Made by a program: the position numbers and the translations under genes. A model generated the notes under the pieces. The model was not told where the DNA came from, did not search any database, and was given only the letters and a program-made list of their open reading frames with translations. Shown piece after piece: positions 42,810-52,000 of a DNA stretch of 64,000 nt. The DNA comes from Archangium violaceum. Its GTDB lineage: Bacteria > Myxococcota > Myxococcia > Myxococcales > Myxococcaceae. Where the stretch lies: the NCBI RefSeq assembly GCF_016859125.1, contig NZ_CP069338.1, forward strand, positions 10,481,501-10,545,500. Direction: 5' to 3'. Each line of letters starts with the position of its first letter. The first letter of the stretch is position 1.

Positions 42810-45062
42810 CTAGGGTGAGGGTATGTCTGCCCTGTGTGGCGCTCCAGGGGTGGCTCCGTAAGCCCTCTCGAGGATCCGCCCGGCGTCGAGGCCGCTCGCC
42901 TTCGCCGCCTCCACATCGAGTCCCTCTCCGTGCCCCTGTCCTCGCCCCTCGAAGACCACCTGGGTGTCCTCGAAGGCAACGGAACGGGGACAGGCGGGGA
43001 GCTTCAGCGCGGAGCGCAGCCACTCGCAGGGCCGTGATTCGGTGACGTCGAACACGGCGCCTCCCTCGCGCTTCGTGCGCAGGTAGAGCACGCGCCCGTC
43101 CGCGAAGCGCACCGACACCGCGCCACTGCCCAGCAAGGACTCCACCTGGCCGCGCGGACGTATCTCCCGCCACGGCGCCTGTCCTCCCTGTGAGAACGGC
43201 AGCCACTCGCGCCAGCGGAGGGCAGGCGCGTCGAGCGCCCGTTCCTCCTCGGGCCGCACCCGCACGGTTCCGAGGAAGGCCTGGCAGTGCGTCGTGTCGC
43301 AGACCGGCCGGCCCGGGTGGCGGCTGTCCGCGTGCCGCTCGTTGTGGGCCACCACGCGCGCCAGCGCCACCCTCGCCTCTCCCGTCAACGCCGAATCCTC
43401 CGCCGCCACTACACCCGCCGTGTACTGCAGTCGCGTGGTGCGGAAGAGGAAGTCCGAGCCCCGCCGCGCCTTGAGCTCCTTCGGGCTGGTGGGGACTCCC
43501 GCGGGTGGTTTGTAGGGCGGAGGTGGAGAGCCCGTGAAGATGCCGGCGTAGTCGCGGCCAGCTGGCGCATCCGGGAAGCGCACCCGCCAGGGACTCCCGA
43601 GGCACACCGCCGCGCCCTTCGACACGAGCGTCTCCAGCTTCGAGAAGTCCTCGGGGATGGCGCGCGGCGAGCCTTCTTCCAGGGAAAAGCCCGAGCCCCG
43701 GCACCGCGCCTCGATGGCCCCCGGAGGCACCAGCCCCAGCACCTGCACCCGCGCGGACTCCAGCCCGCTCCGCTTCTTCCGGACCTTCGCCAGCACCTCG
43801 GGCACCTCGTCCGCGAAGGCGCGAGGCATCACCCCCGGCCTCGCCACCACCGCCACCAGGTCCTCGTCCACCGCGACGATCCACCCGAGCCTCGGCCGGC
43901 TGTCCGCGTCCCGCACCGTGCCCGTCTTCGTCGCCACGCCCGCGTAGGCCTTCGACGCTGGCAGCTCGGACAACGTCCCGCGCGCGGCGTTGTCGGCCAG
44001 CACCGCCATCAGCTCCGGCCTCGCCTCGGCCAACAACCGGTATGCCTGGGCAAGTCCCCACGGCGAGAGCCGCAGTGTCGAGCGCAGGCCGATGGCATCC
44101 GCCATGTCCAGGGGCGCGCTGGACAGACCCACCGAGGCCAGCACCGCGCCCCACGGGCCGAAGTTCCTCGGAGCGTTCCCCCTCGCCTCCCAGTCCAGGA
44201 AGTACCCGTTGCACGAGCGCAGCAGCGCCGTCTTCACGTCCACCTTCCCGGGCAGCCGCTCACCACAGAGCCACTCCGCGACCTCCGCTCGCGCGGCGAG
44301 CACCGGCGGTGGCGTGGCGCTCCCGGCCACCACGAAGGGCTTCAGCGTCGAGCCGTACGGCATCGCCGTCCGGATGTCGCCCTCGGCCAGCAGCACCTCG
44401 CCCGAGTGGCGGCTGAGCACCACCGTGGCGCTGGCCACCGCCTGCACCGCTGTGCCCACCAGCTCGTCCACGGACAGCGGCACCGTCCAGCGCGCCCCGT
44501 CATGGCACTGCCTCAACCGGCGCGTCAGGGCCTTTGCAAACCCCGAGTCCTCGTTCAGCACGCGCGCCAGGGCTCGCCGGGCGCGTGGCGTGTCCACATC
44601 CGGGTTGCGCGCCAGCTCCGCCGAGGCGCTCGTCAACGACTGGTAGGGCGCCTCCCGCCACTCGGCCAGCTCCCCGCTCACCGACAGCGCGAAGGCCTCA
44701 TGGAACAACCGATCCTCCGCCGACGCCGGACACGCCCACCACAGGAGCTGATGGGCCAGCTCGTGCCGGAGCGCCACGCGCAACCGCGCATCCAGCACCC
44801 CGGGCGTGCCCTGCCGCAGCTCCACCATGCCCGGCCGCCCCTGCCCGTTGCGCGAGGGCAACAACGCCTCGCCCCGTTGCAGCGAGAGGGTGCCCGGGGC
44901 CCGCCCGGGCGCGCCACCGGCCTCGGCCACGTAGCGCGCCTCCAGCGCCTTCCACGTGGCCTCGGCCTCCGCGCGCAACTCCGCCTCGGGCGTCACGTCT
45001 CCCCGAGTCAGGAAGACAGGGGTGGCCGCCAGCAAGGCGACCGTCACGGCGGCCCACCCCAT
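42810..45062 (-). CDS. transpeptidase-like protein with HELAHQ motif and SpoIID-like end (YfaQ/DUF2300 position)
   Basis: A 750-residue exported protein (signal MGWAAVTVALLAATPVF). Near residue 100 is HELAHQLL, the HExxH pattern of zinc metallopeptidases. Around 235-390 penicillin-binding transpeptidase motifs appear in order: YGSTLKPFVV (SxxK), LLRSCNGYF (SxN) and ATKTGTVRDA (KTGT). The C-terminal ~200 residues resemble SpoIID/LytB: YTAGVVAAED, THCQAFLGT and FEGRGQGHGEGLDVEAAKA followed by GLDAGRILERAYG. SpoIID enzymes trim peptidoglycan strands. The fusion would join cross-link and strand chemistry. The gene is last in the A2M operon, 4-8 bases after the macroglobulin. In E. coli that place belongs to YfaQ (DUF2300), and to PbpC with YfhM. 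Assignment to YfaQ rests on context. Confidence 0.72.
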   Translation of the reverse strand: MGWAAVTVALLAATPVFLTRGDVTPEAELRAEAEATWKALEARYVAEAGGAPGRAPGTLSLQRGEALLPSRNGQGRPGMVELRQGTPGVLDARLRVALRHELAHQLLWWACPASAEDRLFHEAFALSVSGELAEWREAPYQSLTSASAELARNPDVDTPRARRALARVLNEDSGFAKALTRRLRQCHDGARWTVPLSVDELVGTAVQAVASATVVLSRHSGEVLLAEGDIRTAMPYGSTLKPFVVAGSATPPPVLAARAEVAEWLCGERLPGKVDVKTALLRSCNGYFLDWEARGNAPRNFGPWGAVLASVGLSSAPLDMADAIGLRSTLRLSPWGLAQAYRLLAEARPELMAVLADNAARGTLSELPASKAYAGVATKTGTVRDADSRPRLGWIVAVDEDLVAVVARPGVMPRAFADEVPEVLAKVRKKRSGLESARVQVLGLVPPGAIEARCRGSGFSLEEGSPRAIPEDFSKLETLVSKGAAVCLGSPWRVRFPDAPAGRDYAGIFTGSPPPPYKPPAGVPTSPKELKARRGSDFLFRTTRLQYTAGVVAAEDSALTGEARVALARVVAHNERHADSRHPGRPVCDTTHCQAFLGTVRVRPEEERALDAPALRWREWLPFSQGGQAPWREIRPRGQVESLLGSGAVSVRFADGRVLYLRTKREGGAVFDVTESRPCEWLRSALKLPACPRSVAFEDTQVVFEGRGQGHGEGLDVEAAKASGLDAGRILERAYGATPGAPHRADIPSP

Positions 45063-45069
45063 CACGTCC

Positions 45070-48000
45070 TCACCACCCGCCCTGGCTCACGTCGCCCGCG
45101 CTGCGCTGGGACGGCGTCACCTTCAGCACGTCCGAGCCCGTGCGCCCACGGATGCTCGTGACGTACATGTCCTCGATGAAGGCAGGCGGCGCGGAGAAGG
45201 TGCCCGCGAACTGCGCCCGCATCACGTACCCCACCGTGCGCGGACTGTCGCTCCACCACGCCGGCTCCTCGAAGAAGAACGTGGCGCGCTCGGGACTGAG
45301 CGAGCGCCGCTTGAGGGCCTCGGGCGCCAGCGGCAGCGCGTGCGGAGGACCGCGGAACTCCTTGTCCTCCACCAGCGGCACGAAGCCCGCGGGCACCGCG
45401 TCCTCCACCACGTAGTACGCCGAGCGGTTGCGGTTGTCGCCGTGCGCGTCCAGCGTCAGCTCCACGTACACCTCCTCGCCCTGGCTGAGGCTGTCACCCG
45501 GGGCGAGCCGCACCTTGCCGCCCTCGCGCAGCACGTAGTACGCGCGCTGGAGGCTCATGCCCTCGGCCACGGGCTTCACGTCCGCCAGCGGCGTGGCCGC
45601 CGAGGCCCGCAGCGTCGCCACGCCCTCGAAGCCCGCCACCTCCACCGCGCGGGTCCCCGGCTCGAGCGTCGCCACCAACCCCATGCCCCGAGGCGAGAAG
45701 CGCACCTTGCCCTTCGTCCCCTTCACCTCGGGCGGCGAGAGCTTGCGGAACTCCTTCGCGTCTCGCTCGATGAGCCACATCGAGTGCAGCAGCGCCGTGC
45801 TTCGATCGAAGGTGGACAGCCCCGGCTCCGACAGCGCCTCCAGCAGCCGCCGGCGCGCCTTGCTCACGTCCATCTTCCCGAAGGACGCCGCGTGACCCAG
45901 GATGGCGGTGAGGCCCACCCGGCGCAGCGGATAGCGCCACAGGGCCTCGCTCGGCGCGGGCATGCTGGCCAGCGTGACGAAGCCCTGGGTGCTCGCGGCC
46001 ACCAGCTCGTCGATGCGGCCCTGGAGCTCGGGCTCCTTCATCACGCCCGCCTTCTCCGCGGCCAGCACCGCCAGCGCGAGCGGGTACAGGTCTCCCGGCT
46101 GCGCGGCCTGCACCAGCGCGCGCACCCGGGCCGCCTGCCGCTCTCCGTCCAGCCGCGCCAGCACCCAGGCCCGCGTGGCATCCCACTCGACGGGCAGCCC
46201 CTCCTGGGTCTCCAGCCAGCGCATGCTCTCGGTGATGCGCGAATCATTCCGGTCCACGAGCCCCGCCTCCACCGCGTACGCCAGCCCGTCCAGGGCGATG
46301 AGCGTCATGGGCAGATCCGGCGAGCTGTAACCGCTGAACCAGGCGAAGCCGCCGCCCCGGACGGACGCGTCCAGGATGCGGGCCGTGCCCTGCACCGCGC
46401 GGCTTCGGGCCTCGGCGAGCAGCGCCTGGCTGTCCGTGTCGAGCGACTCCAGCGAGCCCGCCCTCTTCAGCGTCTGGTACAGCGCCACGTTGGGCACCGT
46501 GGTGGACACGAGCTGCTCCACGCACCCATACGGATAGGTGAGCAGCTCACGCACGTTGGAGAGCGCCGCGTCCACCAGCGACGGCTGCAGCACCAGCTCC
46601 ACCCCGGAGACCGTCGCGTTGGGGGCCGCGGGCAGGGACAGCTCACCGCCGCCCCACTGCGACACCTTCACCGGCTCGTCCAGCACCGCGGGCCGCACCG
46701 CCACCGCGCGCCTGTCATGCAGCGGCTCCTTGCCGCCCACCACCTCCACCGCCAGCTCGGCCGTGCCCGAGTCCTTCGCCTTCAGGGTGAGGGGCAATAC
46801 CTGCTCGCCGCCCTGGCCCAGCTCCACCTTCTGCTTCAACTCGGCGGACTCGAGCACCCCGGCCGCCGCGAGCCGCACGTCCAGCAGCTGGCTGCCCTTG
46901 GAGGTCTCGCCCGCGGACAGACGCACCGAAGCGAGCGCCTCGTCCCCCTGGCGGAGGAACTGCGGCAGCGCGGCGTACAGGTTGAGCCCGCCGCGCGTGG
47001 CGAACTCGGACGTGGACTCGCCGAAGCGGCCCGAGGTGTCCGCCGCCACGCCCGTCACCACCCACAGCGTCTGGTTGGACGGCAGCTTGAAGCGCACCGT
47101 GGCGCGCCCGTCCCGGTCCGTGACGATCGTGGGGCTCCAGTACGCCGTGTCCCTGTCCAGATCCTTCGCCTGCCGCGTGGGCGGCTTGATGGAGGCGAAG
47201 GCATGGTCCGGCAGGCCCGCCATCTTCCGCGCGAGCGCCTCGCCATAGCCGTAGCCCTGGAACTCGGCGGAGAAGAAGGTGGCCACGTTGTTGCGGCCCA
47301 CCGGGTAGAAGAAGTCGAGCACCTTCGGACGGAACTCGTTCTGGATGGCGTAGACGGCCTTGTCCACCACGCCCACCGAGAGCTGCGCCACCACGCCCTG
47401 GCCCTCGTGGTCCGTCACCCGGATGTCGATGACCTGCTCCGTGAGGGGCGTGGCCTCGGCGCGGCGGGGCTGCAGCGACACGTTGAGGGTGCGCTCGGCG
47501 GGGATGACGCGGAAGCCCACCGTGCGCTCCTCCCAGCGGCCCGAGGCCGTCGGGTACGCCACCGAGGCATACACCGCGCTGCCGAAGCGCTTCTCCACCT
47601 CGAAGGAGTGCACCAGCGTGCGGCCCTTCTGCTCCACGAGCCGCGTGCCGTACACCCCCGCGCCCGTGAGCGTCACCCACACCGGGCCCTCGTCCGAGCC
47701 ACCCGGGCCCCAGCCGTCCGGCAACAGCGCCACGAGCTGCGCCGAGTCACCCGGCTCCAGCGTGCCCGACAGCGACGCCAGCGTCATGTTGGGCACCTGC
47801 GCCACCGGCTCATCGGACTCACCGATGACGAGCATCTGGTCCTCGCCCGTCCAGGCCTCGCCGCCCTTGTCCTTCACCGTCACGCGAGCCACCACCGCGC
47901 CCACGCCCGAGGTGGGTACCTTCTCGCGGTACGAGCCATCCGCCGCCGTGGTGAAGGACTTCTTGCCCAGGCTCTTCTCGCTCCCATCGGCCTTGCGCAG

Positions 48001-49788
48001 CACGAACTCCACCTCGCCCGGCGTGGCACCATAGGGCTTGCCGCCCAGCGTGGTGGCGCGGATGCCCAGCGTGGCCTCGGAGCCCTTGCGCACCACCGCC
48101 GCCGAGTAACGCGTGGACCCCAGCACCTCCACCTTGGAGAGGAAGAAGGCGGCGCTCGCGTTGGCGAACGTCTGCTGATCATCCCGCGCGCGCACGGTGA
48201 GCGAGTAGCGGTACGGCAGACGCTCCTCGCCCGGCTCGAGCGGGGGCACGGGAATCTCGATCTCCGCGTTGCCCTCGGCATCGAACGTCGCGGCGCTCGC
48301 CCAGGGGTCCTCCTCGACGCCGCGCTGGGCCACCGTGGAGAACAGGCGCTCGGGCACGCTCAACCGTCCCTCCGAGGAGGAGGCGCTCCCGTACGTCACC
48401 GCGCTCCCCTGCCCGCCCAGGCCCGCGTCATCCACCCAGGCCGGCGCGTCCAGCAGCGTGCGGTAGAGGAACACCTCGTACTTCGCGCCCGGAGGCACGC
48501 CACCCGCGTACCGCCGCGCCCGCACCGTGGCCCGCACCGTCTGGCCCGGAACGATCGTCTCCTTCTCCGGCTGCAGCTCCAGGTAGAAGGTGGGCTTCAC
48601 GTAGTCCTGCACGCGCGCCTCGCCCTGGTGCGGCTGCGAGTCCAGCTCGGCCATCACCCGCAGCACGCCGGTGCCCAGATCCGCGGGCACGGACACGGTG
48701 CCGTTGAAGGCGCCGAACTCGTCCACCTTCGCGCGCGTCTGCACCTCGCGGCCCTCGGCCGAGACGAGCTTCACCGCCACCTCGCGCCGACGCGGCGTGA
48801 AGAGTCGCGCGAGGAAGCTGTCCGGCTGGCGCACCAGGCCACGGAACTTCACCTCGTCACCCGGCTTGTAGATGGGCCTGTCGCTGTAGATGAACACGTC
48901 CGGCGCCACCGCCAGCGCCGAGTAGAAGTCCGTGTCCACGATGGCGGTGTCCCCGCCCACCGAGGCCGTGGCGATGAGGCGCGGCTCCTGGACGGCCAGG
49001 GTCACCTCGCCCTTGTCGTCCGTGGTGCCCGCCGGTCCCTTGCCCGAGGGCAGATACACCCGCACCTGGGCACCCGCGCGTGGCTTCTGATCCCTCCCCG
49101 CCACGCGCACCAGCACCTGTCCATCCGTCTGCTTGAGCTGCACGGTGAGGTCGGTGACGACGAGCACCACCTGCCCCTCCACGCGGCCCTGGACGAGCTG
49201 GAGGATGTACGTGCCGGCAGGCAGCGGCGCGAGCGTCACGCGCCGCTCCTCGTAACCGCCGTAGTAGTGCGAGGTGTCGAAGCCCGGGACGTTGAACTCG
49301 CGCTCGGAGCCACCGAGGTCCATGTTCAACCACTGGCTGCGCACCACGGTGAAACCGGCAGGCACGCCCACGAGCTTCTCCGGACCCTCGGACACGCGGG
49401 CCATGGGTTGGCCCGGAGGAGGCGGCGGACGCGCGGGCAGCCCCGGCGCCACCGCCTTGCGGAAGTCCTCGTTCAGGGCGAACAGCAGGAAGCTTCCCGG
49501 CGAGCGCGTGGCGTTGAGCCCGCGGCTGAGCGCGTGGCCGGGGTTCGCCATCGTGGGGGGTGTCTGGTAGGCGCGCCGGATGTCCCCCTGCGCGCGGATG
49601 AAGGCATCGACGTCCGCGGGCTTGAGCACCCGCAACTCGACGGGCCCCTTGCTCTCGAAAGCGACGTCCACGGCCACCGGCTCGTTGCTGCCGTAGGCAC
49701 GGGGAACGGTGATGTAGAGCGGCTTGGCCGCGGCCACGCCAGCGCACACCAGCGCGGCCAGTGCCGCGATGCGAGCGAAGCACCTCAT
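45070..49788 (-). CDS. bacterial alpha-2-macroglobulin (YfaS-like)
   Basis: A 1572-residue protein with signal peptide (AALAALVCAGVAAA, cleavage before KPLYITV). It is not a lipoprotein, unlike many YfhM types. The N-terminal MG domains include IYKPGDEVKFRGLVRQPD (A2M_N signature), and the middle has TAYWSPTIVTDRDGRATVRF and LPSNQTLWVVTGVAAD (A2M core). The thioester motif YPYGCVEQLV holds Cys1089-Val-Glu1091-Gln1092, followed by the alpha/alpha toroid (GGGFAWFSGYSSPDLPMTL). These proteins trap proteases that cleave a bait region. An intact CxEQ is notable, since YfaS-type proteins are often reported to lack it. Its ATG overlaps the yfaA-like stop by 4 bases. Confidence 0.93.
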   Translation of the reverse strand: MRCFARIAALAALVCAGVAAAKPLYITVPRAYGSNEPVAVDVAFESKGPVELRVLKPADVDAFIRAQGDIRRAYQTPPTMANPGHALSRGLNATRSPGSFLLFALNEDFRKAVAPGLPARPPPPPGQPMARVSEGPEKLVGVPAGFTVVRSQWLNMDLGGSEREFNVPGFDTSHYYGGYEERRVTLAPLPAGTYILQLVQGRVEGQVVLVVTDLTVQLKQTDGQVLVRVAGRDQKPRAGAQVRVYLPSGKGPAGTTDDKGEVTLAVQEPRLIATASVGGDTAIVDTDFYSALAVAPDVFIYSDRPIYKPGDEVKFRGLVRQPDSFLARLFTPRRREVAVKLVSAEGREVQTRAKVDEFGAFNGTVSVPADLGTGVLRVMAELDSQPHQGEARVQDYVKPTFYLELQPEKETIVPGQTVRATVRARRYAGGVPPGAKYEVFLYRTLLDAPAWVDDAGLGGQGSAVTYGSASSSEGRLSVPERLFSTVAQRGVEEDPWASAATFDAEGNAEIEIPVPPLEPGEERLPYRYSLTVRARDDQQTFANASAAFFLSKVEVLGSTRYSAAVVRKGSEATLGIRATTLGGKPYGATPGEVEFVLRKADGSEKSLGKKSFTTAADGSYREKVPTSGVGAVVARVTVKDKGGEAWTGEDQMLVIGESDEPVAQVPNMTLASLSGTLEPGDSAQLVALLPDGWGPGGSDEGPVWVTLTGAGVYGTRLVEQKGRTLVHSFEVEKRFGSAVYASVAYPTASGRWEERTVGFRVIPAERTLNVSLQPRRAEATPLTEQVIDIRVTDHEGQGVVAQLSVGVVDKAVYAIQNEFRPKVLDFFYPVGRNNVATFFSAEFQGYGYGEALARKMAGLPDHAFASIKPPTRQAKDLDRDTAYWSPTIVTDRDGRATVRFKLPSNQTLWVVTGVAADTSGRFGESTSEFATRGGLNLYAALPQFLRQGDEALASVRLSAGETSKGSQLLDVRLAAAGVLESAELKQKVELGQGGEQVLPLTLKAKDSGTAELAVEVVGGKEPLHDRRAVAVRPAVLDEPVKVSQWGGGELSLPAAPNATVSGVELVLQPSLVDAALSNVRELLTYPYGCVEQLVSTTVPNVALYQTLKRAGSLESLDTDSQALLAEARSRAVQGTARILDASVRGGGFAWFSGYSSPDLPMTLIALDGLAYAVEAGLVDRNDSRITESMRWLETQEGLPVEWDATRAWVLARLDGERQAARVRALVQAAQPGDLYPLALAVLAAEKAGVMKEPELQGRIDELVAASTQGFVTLASMPAPSEALWRYPLRRVGLTAILGHAASFGKMDVSKARRRLLEALSEPGLSTFDRSTALLHSMWLIERDAKEFRKLSPPEVKGTKGKVRFSPRGMGLVATLEPGTRAVEVAGFEGVATLRASAATPLADVKPVAEGMSLQRAYYVLREGGKVRLAPGDSLSQGEEVYVELTLDAHGDNRNRSAYYVVEDAVPAGFVPLVEDKEFRGPPHALPLAPEALKRRSLSPERATFFFEEPAWWSDSPRTVGYVMRAQFAGTFSAPPAFIEDMYVTSIRGRTGSDVLKVTPSQRSAGDVSQGGW

Positions 49789-51407
49789 GAGCCAAACCCT
49801 CCCGGAACCAACCTGCTGCCCTCCACCGTGCCTCGCAGGCCGATGTACGGCAGCGTCTCCAAGTCACGTCGCGCCGCTTCGATCTCCGGCGGGGCCGTGC
49901 GCTGTTTCGACTTCTTCGAATCCACCTGTGTCACCTGCGACCCATACCCATCCGCCATCAGCCCGCCGAGCAGCCGCCCGGTGTTGACGCCAAACGACAC
50001 CGAGCCCGGCGCGCGGAGCCCCTGCACCACCGGGCCCGCGGCGTTGAGCAGGTTGGGCCCCTTCCCCTCGCACGCCTTGCGCAACCGCGCGAGCACGTCC
50101 GGAGTGGAGGCCAGCACGTGGTGCCCGCAGAGCGTGGCCGTCTCCATCCTGTTGGGCCCGGAGAAGATCTGCCCGAGCGCCTCGGCGTCCTCGGGCCGGC
50201 CCCACAACAGGGCCACCTCGGTGGGCAACTGCCCTGAGCCCCGGGGCGTCCACACCATCGCCACCTGACGCGTGCGCACGGCGCCCGTGTAGTGCTTTCC
50301 GGACCAGAAGGCCTTGAGGGTGTCGCGATCCAGCTGCTCGGGCAGCTTGAGCTGGAGCGCGAGCAGCACCGGCGTCTCCTCGGGGACGAGCCTCAGCAGC
50401 TCATCCGACAGGGGCGCGCTGTCCAGCCGGGGCTCGTCGGAGAGCCGTCCGGCGATGCCGCGGCCCACGAGCCGGTTGCCCTCGACGGCGAACTGCAACC
50501 GGATGCCATTGGCCATGCCCATCACGTGCGTGAGCAGCTGCGCCTCGCGGCCGAGCGGCTCGGGGGCGAAGCCCAGCTCCACGTCCACGTCCCGGGGAGC
50601 CTCGAGATCCAGGTGGGGCTCGCACAGGCCCTGGAGCACCACCACCGGATGCCGGCCGAACACGATCCGCTCCTCCGTGCGCGCGGCCCACAGCGCCTGC
50701 TCCGCCACGAGCCAGCGCGCCAGCTTGAAGCCCTCCGAGGGCACCTCGCCCTCCCCGCCCGGACAGGATTGGGCCACCATCTCGTTGCGGCGCACCACGC
50801 TGTTCATCGAGTCGAAGGCGGCCATGGCGGCGTTGCCCGGCTCGGGGACGATGACGGCGGGCGTGCCCGCGCGGTTGTCACCGGAGAACCACACCACGCG
50901 GAAGGGCGCGGCCAGGAACTGCCCGGCCATCACGTCGAACACAGCGCCCTTGAACTGGGCGCCCAGGTCCTCGGCGCGGGTGTCGAGGAACGCGGCCCAC
51001 CCACCCACGAAGCCCTTGCCGAGCGGCTTCTGGAGCTGCTCCTTCACCCACGCGTTGCCGGAGAGCGCCTCGCGCACCTCGCCCGGCGAGTAGACGTCCG
51101 CCCAGATGGCGGGACGCACGGGCTCGGAGGGCACCTCCATCTGCCGCGGCTTGTCGGGCGCGGGAGGCAGGGCCTGGAGGACGAGGCCGGAGTTGGAGGG
51201 CGTCCCAGTGGGGCCCGTGCCCGTGGAGGAGCCCACCGCCCCCGGGGCCGGGGAGCCGGAGGAAGTGCCACGGCCGATGAGGAAGGCGGCAACGGCCACC
51301 ACGATGAGCAGGACGATGCCCAGGATGATGAGCAGGGTCCGGGAACGCCTCCCCCCGGATGAGGGAACGGGGGGCGGTGCGCCCGGCGTGGGAGACGGAG
51401 GGTTCAT
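49785..51407 (-). CDS. YfaA/DUF2138-like protein
   Basis: A 540-residue protein with a Pro-rich cytoplasmic start, one transmembrane segment (LLIILGIVLLIVVAVAAFLI, about 24-43) and a large outer part. The order of features (AFDSMNSVVRRNEMVAQSC, GLCEPHLDLEAPRDVDVELGF, LVPEETPVLLALQL, LGRPEDAEALGQIFSG-like segments) and its place between a DUF1175 gene and an A2M gene fit DUF2138 (E. coli YfaA, about 560 residues). The ATG at 51407 overlaps the DUF1175 stop by 4 bases and the next gene overlaps its end by 4 bases, a tightly coupled operon. The function is unknown; a membrane anchor for the macroglobulin is plausible, as reported for the Pseudomonas Mag complex. Confidence 0.7.
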   Translation of the reverse strand: MNPPSPTPGAPPPVPSSGGRRSRTLLIILGIVLLIVVAVAAFLIGRGTSSGSPAPGAVGSSTGTGPTGTPSNSGLVLQALPPAPDKPRQMEVPSEPVRPAIWADVYSPGEVREALSGNAWVKEQLQKPLGKGFVGGWAAFLDTRAEDLGAQFKGAVFDVMAGQFLAAPFRVVWFSGDNRAGTPAVIVPEPGNAAMAAFDSMNSVVRRNEMVAQSCPGGEGEVPSEGFKLARWLVAEQALWAARTEERIVFGRHPVVVLQGLCEPHLDLEAPRDVDVELGFAPEPLGREAQLLTHVMGMANGIRLQFAVEGNRLVGRGIAGRLSDEPRLDSAPLSDELLRLVPEETPVLLALQLKLPEQLDRDTLKAFWSGKHYTGAVRTRQVAMVWTPRGSGQLPTEVALLWGRPEDAEALGQIFSGPNRMETATLCGHHVLASTPDVLARLRKACEGKGPNLLNAAGPVVQGLRAPGSVSFGVNTGRLLGGLMADGYGSQVTQVDSKKSKQRTAPPEIEAARRDLETLPYIGLRGTVEGSRLVPGGFGS

Positions 51408-51985
51408 GACATCCACTCCTTGAAACGGAAGAAGCCGAGGAAGGCGGTGTTCTGGGGCACCGGGCGCCACTCCACGGGGGCGTCGGTGACGAGCGACTGG
51501 AGGACGCCGGTGCGCACCGCGGCCCCCTTGTCACCCGGGTGGTAGACGACGCGCGTGGGGGCATGCGCCTTGTCCTCGGGGCGCACCACGAGCATCAGGT
51601 GGAAGAGGGGGCCCGAGTCCCGCTCCTGGCGGAAGGCCACCAGGTCTCCGGTGCGCAGCGACTCGCGCGTGGCCTCGTCGCGGCCGAGCGGGACGAAGCT
51701 GTGCGTCAGCAGCGTCTCCGCGTCGGCGAAGTCGGAGGGCCGGCCCCGGTCATCGCGCCACAGGGGCGTGGCGAGCCGCTCGGGCTGGAAGCGCCGGTAC
51801 GCGCCGCGGAAGACGAAGCGCACGAGGCCCGCGCAGTCGCGCTGGTCCGGGTGCCAGGCCGGATCCATCCGGCGCACCTGGGCGAGCGCGCCCTGGGCGA
51901 CCTCACGCCGCAACAAGGTCCCGAGGGACCCGGGCGGAGCGGGCGACGCCGCCTGGAGCGACAGGAGCAGGAGCAGGAGGCGCAT
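51404..51985 (-). CDS. DUF1175 protein (YfaT-like)
   Basis: A 193-residue exported protein with signal peptide MRLLLLLLSLQAASPAP. The mature part has RDCAGLVRFVFRGAYRRF, SFVPLGRDEA, LRTGDLVAFRQ, PLFHLMLVV and a C-terminal TAFLGFFRFKEW. The pattern Cys...His...with GDLVAF and HLMLVV is that of NlpC/P60-like cysteine peptidases (CAGL with Cys, then H), which agrees with DUF1175. It would act in the periplasm, on peptidoglycan or protein. It is the second gene of the operon, 15 bases after the DUF2135-like gene and overlapping the next by 4 bases. The assignment is fairly firm because the whole gene set is present. Confidence 0.82.
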   Translation of the reverse strand: MRLLLLLLSLQAASPAPPGSLGTLLRREVAQGALAQVRRMDPAWHPDQRDCAGLVRFVFRGAYRRFQPERLATPLWRDDRGRPSDFADAETLLTHSFVPLGRDEATRESLRTGDLVAFRQERDSGPLFHLMLVVRPEDKAHAPTRVVYHPGDKGAAVRTGVLQSLVTDAPVEWRPVPQNTAFLGFFRFKEWMS

Positions 51986-52000
51986 GGTGTACCGGGCGCC

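Noticed and set aside
44956-50268. 1770-codon open frame on the plus strand over the macroglobulin operon
   Set aside because: It is antisense to genes with clear domain motifs and reads as Arg/His/Leu-rich low-complexity sequence without any family pattern; typical of open antisense frames in high-GC DNA.
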